DNA of 64,000 bases from Treponema sp. (lineage in GTDB: Bacteria > Spirochaetota > Spirochaetia > Treponematales > Treponemataceae): positions 88,806 through 152,805 of the forward strand of contig JAEEYO010000059.1 in the NCBI GenBank assembly GCA_016288205.1, read 5' to 3'. Position numbers and translations under genes: made by a program. This document shows, in pieces, positions 9,953 to 18,010 of this stretch. Under the pieces are notes generated by a model. It saw nothing but the letters and a program-made list of their open reading frames with translations, searched no databases and was not told where the DNA came from. The stretch's first letter is position 1, and every line of letters starts with the position of its first letter.

Positions 9953-11239
9953 ATGGAATATAGACGACGATTACAGGATGATGAATTGAAATTTCGCTTG
10001 GAATGCAGCGGCGCGGTGCTGATTGAGGGGCCAAAATGGAGCGGAAAAACAACGTTTGCGGAACATCATGCAAAAAGCATACTGAAAATGCAGGATCCGG
10101 ACAAAAGACAAGGCTATCTTCAAACTGCGGCGACAAAACCTTCCCTGCTCCTTGCGGGCGAAACTCCCCGGCTTATTGACGAATGGCAGGAGGCTCCTGT
10201 CCTTTGGGATGCGGTCAGAGTTTCCGTTGACAGCAGAAATGAGACCGGACTATACATACTTACAGGCTCAAATTCCGTTGACAGATCCAAAATAAGTCAC
10301 TCTGGAACAGGAAGAATTTCAAGGCTAAGGCTTGAGACAATGAGTCTTTTTGAAACCGGAGAGTCAAACGGCAAAGTTTCCCTTGCAGAATTGTTCAAAA
10401 ACCCGGAGATGGAAATTGAGGCGAAATCAGATCTGGAAATAGAACAGATAATTTTCGCATCATGCAGAGGCGGTTGGCCAGGATTCCTCTCACGAAAAAG
10501 CGACCGGGCAAAACTTCGAATTGCAAGAGACTACATCGACAGCGTATGCGAGACGGATATTTCTACGGTAGACGGAATAAAACGGAATCCAACTTGGGCA
10601 TCCCAGATTTTACGCTCATACGCACGCAACATCTCTACTCTGGCAAAGACGAGCAACATTCTTAAAGATGTCGTTTCAGCTTCCGAGTCCATTTCACAAG
10701 ACACCCTCTCCTCGTATATCCAGGCATTTGAAAAACTGTTCATCATCCAAGACATTGAGGCGTGGTGCCCTTCAATCAGGTCAGCGACGGCAATCAGATC
10801 CGGTAAAAAAAGAGGATTCTGCGATCCTTCCATAGCGGTTGCGGCATTGGGACTGGAGCCGGATTACTACATGACAGATTTACGGTCCTTCGGTTTTGTG
10901 TTTGAGAGCCTGTGCATGAGGGATTTGCGCGCATACAGTACAAAATACGGCGGAAAAATCTCGTATTACCATGACCGATATGATCTTGAGGCAGACTGCG
11001 TGCTGCATCTTCGCGACGGAAAATATGCGATCATCGAGTTCAAGCTTGGAAGCCATGAGATTGAAGAAGCAAGCCAGCATTTATTGGAGCTAAAACATCT
11101 GATTCAGAATCACAATGAAAAAAACGCAGCTCAAAAAATTCGGGAACCAGATGTCCTGATGGTAGTCACCGGAGGCGAATTCGCATACAGACGGAAAGAC
11201 GGGGTGTTTGTGGTACCGCTTGGATGCCTTTGTGAATGA
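9953..11239 (+). CDS. AAA+ ATPase with DUF4143 domain
   Basis: A 428-residue protein of the widespread prokaryotic ATPase family with an N-terminal AAA_14-type P-loop domain (Walker A GPKWSGKTT near residue 26, Walker B-like LIDEWQEAP near 75, sensor-like ILTGSNS near 104) and a C-terminal DUF4143 domain. The C-terminal phrase YAIIEFKLG resembles the core strand of PD-(D/E)XK-like folds. Biochemical roles for this family are largely undefined. It is monocistronic, convergent with the ABC-F gene, preceded by a GAGGG ribosome-binding site and by the tandem repeats at 9743-9934, which probably overlap its promoter region. Confidence 0.88.
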   Translation: MEYRRRLQDDELKFRLECSGAVLIEGPKWSGKTTFAEHHAKSILKMQDPDKRQGYLQTAATKPSLLLAGETPRLIDEWQEAPVLWDAVRVSVDSRNETGLYILTGSNSVDRSKISHSGTGRISRLRLETMSLFETGESNGKVSLAELFKNPEMEIEAKSDLEIEQIIFASCRGGWPGFLSRKSDRAKLRIARDYIDSVCETDISTVDGIKRNPTWASQILRSYARNISTLAKTSNILKDVVSASESISQDTLSSYIQAFEKLFIIQDIEAWCPSIRSATAIRSGKKRGFCDPSIAVAALGLEPDYYMTDLRSFGFVFESLCMRDLRAYSTKYGGKISYYHDRYDLEADCVLHLRDGKYAIIEFKLGSHEIEEASQHLLELKHLIQNHNEKNAAQKIREPDVLMVVTGGEFAYRRKDGVFVVPLGCLCE

Positions 11240-11268
11240 AGAGACCCAAGGGTACCTTTTTGCCTTGA

Positions 11269-12909
11269 CTAGAAGCGGATTTTTTTGTCCGTGCCGGCGT
11301 AATATTCCTTTCTGAGGGATTTCACGTGGTCGTCCTTCAGGTAGTCGTCGAAATTCATCATGCGGTCGATTATTCCCTTGGGGGTAATTTCGATTATGCG
11401 GTTCGCAATGGTGCTGATGAACTCATGGTCGTGACTTGAGAAAAGAACCACGCCGTTAAAACGCACGAGGCCCTGGTTCAAGCTTTCAATGCTCTCAAGG
11501 TCAAGGTGATTGGTGGGATCGTCCAAAATCAGGACATTCGCGCCGGAAAGCATCATCTTGCTGAGCATACAACGGACTTTTTCACCTCCAGAAAGGACTT
11601 TAACAGGTTTCAAGCCCTCGTCGCCGGAAAAGAGCATCCTTCCCAAAAATCCGCGGACGTAGGAATCATCCTGCTCCTTGGAATACTGCTTGAGCCATTC
11701 AGTAATGTTCAGGTCGTTGCTGAAATAATTGCTGTTGTCGCGCGCCATGTAAGTGTGCTTGGTAGTCTGACCCCAGTTGATTGTGGCTCCCTCGCATTTT
11801 TCAACTCCGTCCACAATGTCAAAGAACGAGGTGATTGAGTTATGCTCCATACCGACGAAAGCGACCTTTTCGCCCGGGTGAATCGTGATTGAAAAATCAT
11901 TCAGAAGAACATTGCCCTCGGAATCCTTTGAGTTCAGATGCTCGGCGGTAAGGACGAAGTTTCCAATCTCACGCTCGCTCTGGAACTGCACGTACGGGAA
12001 TTTTCTGCTTGTAACAGGCAACTCCTCCAGCTCCAGCTTTTCAAGAACCTTCTTTCGGCTCGATGCCTGTCCCGCCTTGGAGACATTGGACGCAAAACGC
12101 TGGATAAAAGTCTTGAGCTCGGCCATCTTGTCCTCACGCTTTTTCTGCTGGTCCTTGGCCTGCTTCTGCATAATCTGGCTCATCTGATACCAGAAATCGT
12201 AGTTACCCGTGAACTGGGTAATCTTTCCGTAATCAATGTCGCATATATAGGTACAAATCGCATTCAGGAAGTGGCGGTCGTGGCTTACGACAATCACGCA
12301 GTTCTCGAATTCAATCAGGAAGTCCTCAAGCCATGCGATGCTCTCCAAATCAAGACCGTTCGTAGGCTCGTCCAAAAGCAGGATGTCGGGATTGCCGAAA
12401 AGTGCCTGCGCCAAAAGAACACGAACCTTCTGTCCTTCGTCAAGGTCGCTCATCATGCGGTCGTGGAATTCTTCCTCAAGACCCAGACCCGAAAGCATCT
12501 GCTCAATCTGATTCTCCGCCTCATATCCGCCGAGCTCACCGAACTCAGCTTCCATCTCCGCCGCCTTGATTCCATCCTCCTCGGAAAAATCAGGCTTCTC
12601 GTAGATTGCGTCCTTTTCCTTTCCCAGATTGTAAAGCTTGGGATATCCCATCATCACGGTCTCTTTCACCGAGTACTCATCGAAAGCGAAGTGGTCCTGG
12701 CTCAACTTTGCCATGCGCTCGCCGGGGGTTATGCTCACCTGTCCCGAGTCAAAATCCTGCTCGCCCGAAAGCACTTTGAGGAAGGTTGATTTTCCCGCTC
12801 CGTTCGCTCCGATTATTCCGTAGCAGTTGCCCTTTATGAACTTGAGGTTCACGTCCTTGAAAAGGGGCTTCTCGCTAAATTTCAATGTCAAATCTGATAC
12901 TGACAGCAT
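11269..12909 (-). CDS. ABC-F family ATPase
   Basis: A 546-residue soluble protein with two ABC ATPase domains and no membrane segments, as in the ABC-F family that acts on ribosomes. Domain 1 has a normal Walker A (GANGAGKST, near residue 36) and Walker B (ILLLDEPTNGLD), but its signature reads LDEGQ instead of LSGGQ. Domain 2 has a standard LSGGEKVR signature, but its P-loop position reads GMEHNSITS without the invariant lysine, and its Walker B is ILDDPTNHLD with Asp where Glu is usual. I recall similar domain-2 P-loops in homologues from Firmicutes, so this may be a subfamily trait. An AGGAG site precedes the ATG. Translation factor is the likely role; antibiotic protection is possible but not indicated. 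Confidence 0.88.
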   Translation of the reverse strand: MLSVSDLTLKFSEKPLFKDVNLKFIKGNCYGIIGANGAGKSTFLKVLSGEQDFDSGQVSITPGERMAKLSQDHFAFDEYSVKETVMMGYPKLYNLGKEKDAIYEKPDFSEEDGIKAAEMEAEFGELGGYEAENQIEQMLSGLGLEEEFHDRMMSDLDEGQKVRVLLAQALFGNPDILLLDEPTNGLDLESIAWLEDFLIEFENCVIVVSHDRHFLNAICTYICDIDYGKITQFTGNYDFWYQMSQIMQKQAKDQQKKREDKMAELKTFIQRFASNVSKAGQASSRKKVLEKLELEELPVTSRKFPYVQFQSEREIGNFVLTAEHLNSKDSEGNVLLNDFSITIHPGEKVAFVGMEHNSITSFFDIVDGVEKCEGATINWGQTTKHTYMARDNSNYFSNDLNITEWLKQYSKEQDDSYVRGFLGRMLFSGDEGLKPVKVLSGGEKVRCMLSKMMLSGANVLILDDPTNHLDLESIESLNQGLVRFNGVVLFSSHDHEFISTIANRIIEITPKGIIDRMMNFDDYLKDDHVKSLRKEYYAGTDKKIRF

Positions 12910-12934
12910 TTAAAAATCTCCTGTTATATGGGAA

Positions 12935-13010
12935 CCTCTAAAAACTTCAGTTTTTAGAGGTAACTCTGAAAATGCGATGTTTAAAAGCCCGCAATTTCGG
13001 GCTTTTAAAC
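12935..13010. repeat. Two perfect hairpins between helicase and ABC-F genes
   Basis: Hairpin one is 12935-12960: CCTCTAAAAAC, a four-base loop, and its exact complement. Hairpin two is 12979-13010: GTTTAAAAGCCCG, a six-base loop, and its exact complement. With the terminator-like hairpin at 13017-13057 they fill the whole gap, which suggests a dispersed structured intergenic element rather than chance terminators. Confidence 0.85.
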
Positions 13011-13016
13011 TCGGCA

Positions 13017-13057
13017 GCATCTCTAAAAAGTCATTGGAAATGAGTTTTTAGAGATGC
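13017..13057. terminator. 41-base near-perfect hairpin after the DEAD-box gene
   Basis: GCATCTCTAAAAA pairs exactly with TTTTTAGAGATGC, and an inner TCATT/AATGA stem extends the hairpin with a three-base loop. It starts just past the helicase stop codon and could terminate that transcript, although no long U-run follows. Confidence 0.6.
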
Positions 13058-13060
13058 CAT

Positions 13061-14761
13061 TTATCTTTTCTTTGAGAAAAGTGACTTGAGTGCGGAAAGG
13101 AATCCCTTCTTTGCGGGAGTCTTCTGAATCTGTCTTCCAGCGTCATTTCTCTTTGCCGTTTTTCCCTTCTGAGCAGATTTTGCCGGGCTTGTATTTTTTG
13201 CGGAAGATTTTGCTCCCTGCCTTGATTTTCCCGTCTGCTGATTTTTCTTTGAGCCGTGTTTTTTGGAAGAGCCCGACTGATTTCCAGACTTCTTCACGGA
13301 ATCGTTTTCTCCCTTGGCGGAATATGACGACGCACCGTAACGCTCCTTGTAAAGCTTCATCCTTTCGTCGGTGGACATTGTCGCGAGCATGGCCTCTTCC
13401 TCGGCATTAAACACACGACGGTCACGCTTGTATTCCTTGGATGCGGCTTCGTTCCTTGAAGAATAGCGTCCCTTTCCGCGGGATGATTTTTTTCCTCCGC
13501 CATTTCTTCCGCCACGACGGGACTCACGTGCCTCATACTCACGCTGCTTTTTTCTTCCGTACTCGCTCTTGTCCCTGTAATCCTCGTGATAGCTTTCCGT
13601 CCTGATGTAAACGCCCGCGCTCTTGTCCTCGGCAAAAAGACTTTCGTCCGCAACCTGGGAAGGAATCTGTTTTTCAATGTATCGCTCGATTGGTGGGAGT
13701 GAGTAAACATCCTGCTCGGAACAGAAAGTGTATGCCTTACCGGATTTTCCAGCCCTTGCCGTTCGACCGATTCTGTGCACATAATTCTCGGCCTCGTTCG
13801 GAAGGTCGTAGTTGATTACCATCGCAAGGTCGTTAACGTCAATGCCACGCGCGGCCACATCGGTTGCGACAAGGCACTTCACTTTTCCTTCCTTAAAGGA
13901 GTCCATGATTTTCTGTCGCTGCTTCTGGGGCAAATCCCCGATGATGTACTCGCTCTCAATGCCGTTTCGGTTGAGTCTTTTTGAGACCACCTCGGAGGTA
14001 CGCTTCGTGTTGCAGAAAATAATCAGGCTCTCAGGATTTTCCTTGCTGATAAGTCCGAGCAGGAGCTTCATCTTGTCGTCGCTTGAGACATGGTAAAGCA
14101 CCTGGTCAATCTCATCCACGGTGATGTTTTCCGCCTCAATGGTGATTTCCGCCGGGTTCCTCGTGTACTCCCACGCAAGATTTTTCACATAAGAGTTAAG
14201 CGTGGCACTGAAAAGCATGGTCTGTCTTTTTTCCGCAACAGGGAGCACTTTTATCAGCTCGCGCAAGTCCGGATAGAAGCCCATGTCGAACATGCGGTCC
14301 GCCTCGTCAATGCAGAGGAAGGCAACCGAGCTCAAGTCCATCTGGCCGCCCTTGTTCAAATCAATGACGCGTCCGGGAGTACCAATCATGATGTCGCAGC
14401 CTTTTTTAAGGAAGGAAATCTGCTTGTCGTAGCCCACTCCGCCGTAGAAACTTCCGCACTTGAGCTTTGTAAAGGCACATAGCTTTTCCGCCTCTTCCTG
14501 CACCTGCACCGCAAGCTCCCTCGTGGGAACCATAATCAGGGCTTTTTTACCAGCCACCTCTCCCCGCGAAAGGAGCTCCTGAATGATTGAAACAAGGTAA
14601 GCCGCCGTCTTACCAGTACCGGTCTGTGACTGAACGTACAAGTCACGTCCTTCAAGGGAATTCTGCAAAACCTGTTCCTGAACCGGTGTGCAAGTGACAT
14701 ATCCGGCCCCCGCGATTCCCTGTTGCAGCTGATCCTGCAAAGCAAATTCTGTGAAATTCAT
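13061..14761 (-). CDS. DEAD-box RNA helicase with basic tail
   Basis: A 566-residue ATP-dependent RNA helicase. The two RecA-like domains show the standard motifs in order: Q motif region, SQTGTGKT (45-52), PTRELAV, DEAD (about 152), SAT, and HRIGRTARAG in motif VI (about residue 330). After about residue 375 the chain becomes a 190-residue low-complexity tail dominated by Lys, Arg, Ser and Gly, as in RhlE/CshA-like helicases that bind structured RNA through disordered basic tails. Likely roles are ribosome assembly or mRNA turnover. AGGAA lies upstream of the ATG. It is separated from the downstream ABC-F gene by a structured hairpin element. Confidence 0.92.
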   Translation of the reverse strand: MNFTEFALQDQLQQGIAGAGYVTCTPVQEQVLQNSLEGRDLYVQSQTGTGKTAAYLVSIIQELLSRGEVAGKKALIMVPTRELAVQVQEEAEKLCAFTKLKCGSFYGGVGYDKQISFLKKGCDIMIGTPGRVIDLNKGGQMDLSSVAFLCIDEADRMFDMGFYPDLRELIKVLPVAEKRQTMLFSATLNSYVKNLAWEYTRNPAEITIEAENITVDEIDQVLYHVSSDDKMKLLLGLISKENPESLIIFCNTKRTSEVVSKRLNRNGIESEYIIGDLPQKQRQKIMDSFKEGKVKCLVATDVAARGIDVNDLAMVINYDLPNEAENYVHRIGRTARAGKSGKAYTFCSEQDVYSLPPIERYIEKQIPSQVADESLFAEDKSAGVYIRTESYHEDYRDKSEYGRKKQREYEARESRRGGRNGGGKKSSRGKGRYSSRNEAASKEYKRDRRVFNAEEEAMLATMSTDERMKLYKERYGASSYSAKGENDSVKKSGNQSGSSKKHGSKKNQQTGKSRQGAKSSAKNTSPAKSAQKGKTAKRNDAGRQIQKTPAKKGFLSALKSLFSKKR

Positions 14762-14883
14762 CGCAATTCCTGTGGCTCCCCTCTCATTGCCGGGAACCTC
14801 GTATATTTTATGCCGCCATAAAAACGGCCCTTATCGGCAAATAAACCACAGTGATTATATCATTTTAATCTGAAAATGTATAG

Positions 14884-14902
14884 GGTCATAAAGCAAATAT
14901 AT
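14884..14902. repeat. Direct repeat copy 1
   Basis: GGTCATAAAGCAAATATAT; matched with one difference by the copy at 15258-15276 (GGGCATAAAGCAAATATAT). The two copies bracket the 300-bp palindromic element. Confidence 0.8.
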
Positions 14903-15205
14903 AAGGCAAGTGCAAATCTAAATTAAACTTGGGAAACACAAATCTAAATGAGGAAACGCTTCCATTTGCGGTGGGAACTGTGCCAAAAAATGCTAAAATG
15001 CACTCCCATCGAAGTCTGCCCCACAACAACGGCTCGTTTGAAGCTACGCTACGAATACCGCGCTACGCTTGTGCAGATGTTGTTGCATGTCAGCCTCCGA
15101 TTCCGCACATTTTAGCATTATGTTAAAGACAAAAACCCCACCTCCATTACAGCGTTTCCTCAATCAACATTAGGTTTCCCATGTAAAAGTTATGGCACTT
15201 GCCTT
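14901..15205. repeat. About 300-bp imperfect palindrome with terminal inverted repeats
   Basis: The ends are exact inverted repeats of ATAAGGCAAGTGC. Moving inwards, the left arm and the reverse complement of the right arm share GGGAAAC, TGAGGAAACGCT, GGTGGG, AATGCTAAAATG and CAACAAC in the same order and similar spacing. The whole segment can therefore fold on itself. It encodes no convincing protein. It may be a non-autonomous mobile element, a recombination site or a structured RNA; I cannot decide from sequence alone. Confidence 0.75.
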
Positions 15206-15257
15206 ATGCATGTTCTTTCACCATCATGTTTTAGATTAATACAAATTAACGACAGGG

Positions 15258-15276
15258 GCATAAAGCAAATATATGA
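15258..15276. repeat. Direct repeat copy 2
   Basis: GGGCATAAAGCAAATATAT, the second copy of the 19-bp direct repeat at 14884-14902. Confidence 0.8.
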
Positions 15277-15362
15277 AAAGCATAAATCAAAAATACTTCC
15301 CAAAAAATGTACTATAGAATTCATTTTTTTTTCGTTGAGCCTAAACCGGCGAAAAATATTCC

Positions 15363-15605
15363 TTACTTCTCCATTTCTTTTATGTAGTCTATGAACTTTT
15401 TTATAGTCCAAATATCGCTTTGAAACTTTTTAGGGTATGTTTTTATATACTTTTCAGGAACAACCAAAACAACTTTTTCACTTTTCATTTCTTCTAATTG
15501 GGCAGAAGAAATTCCCTGCTGAAGTGTACACAAGAATTTATTTTTAGAGCGTAATCTGTCAGCTTCATTCAATACTTGCGCCAACGGTCTTTGCAGGCTA
15601 CCTTA
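15363..15605 (-). pseudogene. C-terminal remnant of an EcoRII-type restriction endonuclease
   Basis: The last 73 codons are open (TTG-initiated frame from 15584) and contain QVLNEAD, LCTLQQGIS and VVLVVPEKY, which match what I remember of the C-terminus of EcoRII-family type II endonucleases. Immediately upstream, another frame reads ACKDRWR, the segment that precedes QVLNEA in that family. Restoring one base at GGCGC|AAG would join them, so there is a one-base deletion near 15580. Homology stops at about 15605, where the stop of the 66-residue gene lies. Only about 80 of roughly 400 residues remain and the catalytic domain is gone. It sits downstream of a C5 methyltransferase, as EcoRII-type endonucleases often do. 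Confidence 0.7.
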
Positions 15606-15616
15606 CGCCACATAAC

Positions 15617-15817
15617 TTAAAACTCCTCTTCCATAGCATCATTTTCATCTACAAATATTGTCTGCTCTTTTCCACAGCAAATTGTTAATACTTCATAATT
15701 TATATCTGGATAACCAACTCCTGCATAATTGACGAACTTGATTTTAGCATGATGTGTACATTGTTCAATATCGCAATACCAAAAAATTGTATCACCTATC
15801 TTAAATCTTGACTCCAT
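15617..15817 (-). CDS. Small hypothetical protein in restriction-modification island
   Basis: A 66-residue protein, acidic at the C-terminus, with four cysteines (WYCDIEQC and ICCGKE). I do not recognise a family. It starts 10 bases downstream of the HNH endonuclease stop on the same strand and ends just before the EcoRII-type remnant, so it is the third gene of a tight operon with the methyltransferase and HNH genes. The beta-rich pattern (KIGDTIFWYC, AKIKFVNYAG, YEVLTICC) suggests a small barrel or SH3-like fold. Codon use is AT-rich like its neighbours, consistent with acquisition together. Confidence 0.6.
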   Translation of the reverse strand: MESRFKIGDTIFWYCDIEQCTHHAKIKFVNYAGVGYPDINYEVLTICCGKEQTIFVDENDAMEEEF

Positions 15818-15827
15818 AACAACCTTC

Positions 15828-16598
15828 TTACCTTTTAAATATATAATCTCTGTGCCATTCTAAGAATTTGGTGTTGATATTATATTTTATTGGTTCAATC
15901 AGTTTTTTGTCCTCAATTGGTGCAAAATAAGCAGAATAGTATTCTTTTTCAATATTTGATTTTAACTTTGTTGATAACAAAACTTTTCTGTCATTTGAAA
16001 AACTTATGAGTCCAATATCAAAAGCTTTATCATATAATGATGATAAACATATTCCATTTTCCGGGTTTAATCGTTCTTTTTCATTTTCTGACCATGGAAT
16101 AATATGACTTGCAACTAAAAGTTCTGGCAAATCTATTCCTGTCAATGCACATTTACAGTCATAATTAGCAAGAACAATTTGACGAAATACATTTTGGTTG
16201 ACACGTGTTTTTACTTGACGTATTTTTGTTTCGCCAGTTAGCCCCTGTGGAATATCTTCTATTACAGCCTCATACTTTTTTTCAATTGTTGTTCCTTCTT
16301 TAAGAGCAAGAATTCTTTCACTTTCGAAAAGCAGTTTTTCTCTATCATTAATAAATTCATTCCAGTATTCTTCACACTTTTTCCCACCATGACTCATACC
16401 TGATATACCACGTTTTTTCAAAATCGGGTCAAAGGAAGCAAAGTTAACCAACCTAAGAGCAACTGCATTTGGTGTACGTCCTATGATTTTTGCCATGTGA
16501 ATGACATCTGGATTTTTTGCATCCATTTTTCCAAAAGACATTTTCAAATATAAATTAAGTACTAATATCATTTCTTCCCTTGTCCAAAGGTCTCTCAT
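15828..16598 (-). CDS. HNH restriction endonuclease
   Basis: A 256-residue protein with an HNH nuclease domain in the C-terminal half: CALTG, then VASHIIPWSE, then LNPENGICLSSLYDKAFD (about residues 150-197), the His-Asn-Asp pattern of HNH_2-type nucleases. The N-terminal part (WTREEMILVLNLYLKM...) resembles the helical region found in HNH proteins linked with DNA methyltransferases. It lies 11 bases downstream of the C5 methyltransferase in the same direction, so it is the likely restriction partner. This suggests that the EcoRII-type enzyme whose remnant lies downstream has been superseded. The recognition site cannot be read from the sequence. Confidence 0.85.
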   Translation of the reverse strand: MRDLWTREEMILVLNLYLKMSFGKMDAKNPDVIHMAKIIGRTPNAVALRLVNFASFDPILKKRGISGMSHGGKKCEEYWNEFINDREKLLFESERILALKEGTTIEKKYEAVIEDIPQGLTGETKIRQVKTRVNQNVFRQIVLANYDCKCALTGIDLPELLVASHIIPWSENEKERLNPENGICLSSLYDKAFDIGLISFSNDRKVLLSTKLKSNIEKEYYSAYFAPIEDKKLIEPIKYNINTKFLEWHRDYIFKR

Positions 16599-16609
16599 TG
16601 TTTTACCCC

Positions 16610-17839
16610 TTATAAGTATGATTTAATAAATTTTGCAACAGCACAATGCAGAGGAACTACACTTGAATTAGCAAATAATATGTATGCCCTTGTATCTGAA
16701 ACAGGAATTATATAATCGTCAGGATACCCCATTAGTCTTGCACATTCTCGCGGGGTTAATCTACGAGGATTCCTATTTTCGCCTTGATAGACTAAAATTT
16801 CTGAGCCATCTTTGTAGTATCTGGCTGAAAGAGTTCTTGCTATATCATCTGGCTTTACCAACCCATATCCGAAACCGTTTCCCATTGAACGATGTTTTTG
16901 TGCATAAGCCTGCAAATAAGCCCACAGATTGTCAGTTAAGGTATATTTATCTAAAACTTTATTGTTTACAAAATCGAAATATTTATCTCCGTCTTGTATT
17001 AATTTTGGTTCCGTTCCATCTGTTTTATGCAGGATAGTTGATAGTTTTATTTCTCCTTTTGGAGGAAGCACCATATCATCCAACGAAAATTTTATTTTAT
17101 CTCGGAAACCTACAATTACGATTCTTTCTCTGTGTTGAGGAACCCAACACTGACCGTCAATTATTTTGTAATCACAAGTATAGCCTAGGTCTTTTGTAAG
17201 AGTTTCCCAAATCACTTCAAAAGTATGCCCTTTGTCATGGGATTTTAGGTTTTTAACATTTTCCAGAACAAAAACTTTCGGCTGTTTTTCTTTTATGATT
17301 CTTGCAACATCAAAAAATAAAGTACCCTGTGTTTTATCTTCAAAACCTGTCGGTCTTCCCAATGACTTCTTTTTTGAAACGCCTGCAATAGAAAACGGCT
17401 GACATGGGAAACCTGCTAGAAGTACATCGTGGTCGGGAATATCCGCCGTATTTACTTTTGTTATGTCACCATTAATCTGATGTTTTGAAGGATAGTTGTT
17501 GCTGTAAGTCTTTTGCGCATATTCATCCCATTCAGAAGTATAAAGGCATTTTCCACCAGCCTGTTCGAAGCCTTTGCGGATCCCCCCTATTCCTGCAAAC
17601 AAATCAATGAATGTAAAATCTCCCTGTCTGTCATCATTGTCTTGTGCGGAAATTTTGCGCGAAAGCATATTTACAAGTCTGTCGGCTATAAAACTCTTTG
17701 GCTCAACACTACCATTCATCCATCGATGAATGGTACTTTGGTTTACTTGAAATTCCGTCGCAATATCTGCAATTGAATAAAGCTGTGAAACTTGTGAAAG
17801 CAATTCTGATATTGAGCCTTGAAAGAATGGTTGTTGCAT
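16610..17839 (-). CDS. C5 cytosine DNA methyltransferase with N-terminal HTH
   Basis: Start chosen at 17839, where ATG follows GGAGG by five bases; a longer frame to 17905 lacks such a site. The 409-residue product has an N-terminal helix-turn-helix (about 21-43: IADIATEFQVNQSTIHRW) and the m5C methylase motifs: FIDLFAGIGG (I), GFPCQPFSIAG with the catalytic Cys (IV), ENVKNL (VI), QHRERIVIVGF (VIII), a target-recognition region, RRLTPRECARLMGYP (IX) and NSSVVPLHCAVAKFI (X). In the family, M.EcoRII and M.SsoII use an N-terminal HTH to repress their own promoter. A perfect 15-bp palindrome 33 bases upstream fits such autoregulation. The EcoRII-type remnant hints at a CCWGG-like site, which is inference. 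Confidence 0.92.
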   Translation of the reverse strand: MQQPFFQGSISELLSQVSQLYSIADIATEFQVNQSTIHRWMNGSVEPKSFIADRLVNMLSRKISAQDNDDRQGDFTFIDLFAGIGGIRKGFEQAGGKCLYTSEWDEYAQKTYSNNYPSKHQINGDITKVNTADIPDHDVLLAGFPCQPFSIAGVSKKKSLGRPTGFEDKTQGTLFFDVARIIKEKQPKVFVLENVKNLKSHDKGHTFEVIWETLTKDLGYTCDYKIIDGQCWVPQHRERIVIVGFRDKIKFSLDDMVLPPKGEIKLSTILHKTDGTEPKLIQDGDKYFDFVNNKVLDKYTLTDNLWAYLQAYAQKHRSMGNGFGYGLVKPDDIARTLSARYYKDGSEILVYQGENRNPRRLTPRECARLMGYPDDYIIPVSDTRAYILFANSSVVPLHCAVAKFIKSYL

Positions 17840-17871
17840 AAGTTCCTCCGATAACATACTTGGGATATATA

Positions 17872-17886
17872 ATTGCATTATGCAAT
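17872..17886. promoter_or_regulatory. 15-bp palindrome, candidate methyltransferase operator
   Basis: ATTGCATTATGCAAT is a perfect inverted repeat around a central T, located 33 bases upstream of the methyltransferase ATG. Its size and place fit an operator for the HTH of the methyltransferase itself. Confidence 0.5.
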
Positions 17887-17968
17887 ATTTATTCCCCATT
17901 GTCAATTACGGGAGTACCCAAAATTTAGGTATTATAACAATTATGTTACTGTCACCTTCATTAATGAG

Positions 17969-18010
17969 AATGGAAAGCTTTCCACTTTCCACTCTCCGTT
18001 TTCCACTTCC
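17969..18010. repeat. Heptamer-type repeat patch
   Basis: TTTCCACTTTCCACTCTCC and neighbouring units, the reverse-complement form of the GTGGAAA family. It lies between the methyltransferase promoter and the stop codon of the lipoprotein gene. Confidence 0.75.

Larger units (their letters stand above)
14762..15362. other. 600-bp region without a supported gene
   Basis: This stretch holds the helicase 5' region (with a GC-rich inverted repeat near 14810-14840), a pair of 19-20 bp direct repeats and the 300-bp imperfect palindrome, and then AT-rich DNA running into the restriction-modification island. Short open frames here lack ribosome-binding sites and recognisable products. Confidence 0.7.

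Noticed and set aside
9683..10136. Minus-strand frames with repeated RYFCGI/FGIFAVF-like peptides
   Set aside because: They are translations of the 23-bp tandem repeat, whose period changes frame at each copy; no ribosome-binding site or homologue.
11938..12789. 283-codon plus-strand frame inside the ABC-F gene
   Set aside because: Antisense shadow; the minus-strand ABC-F motifs are unmistakable.
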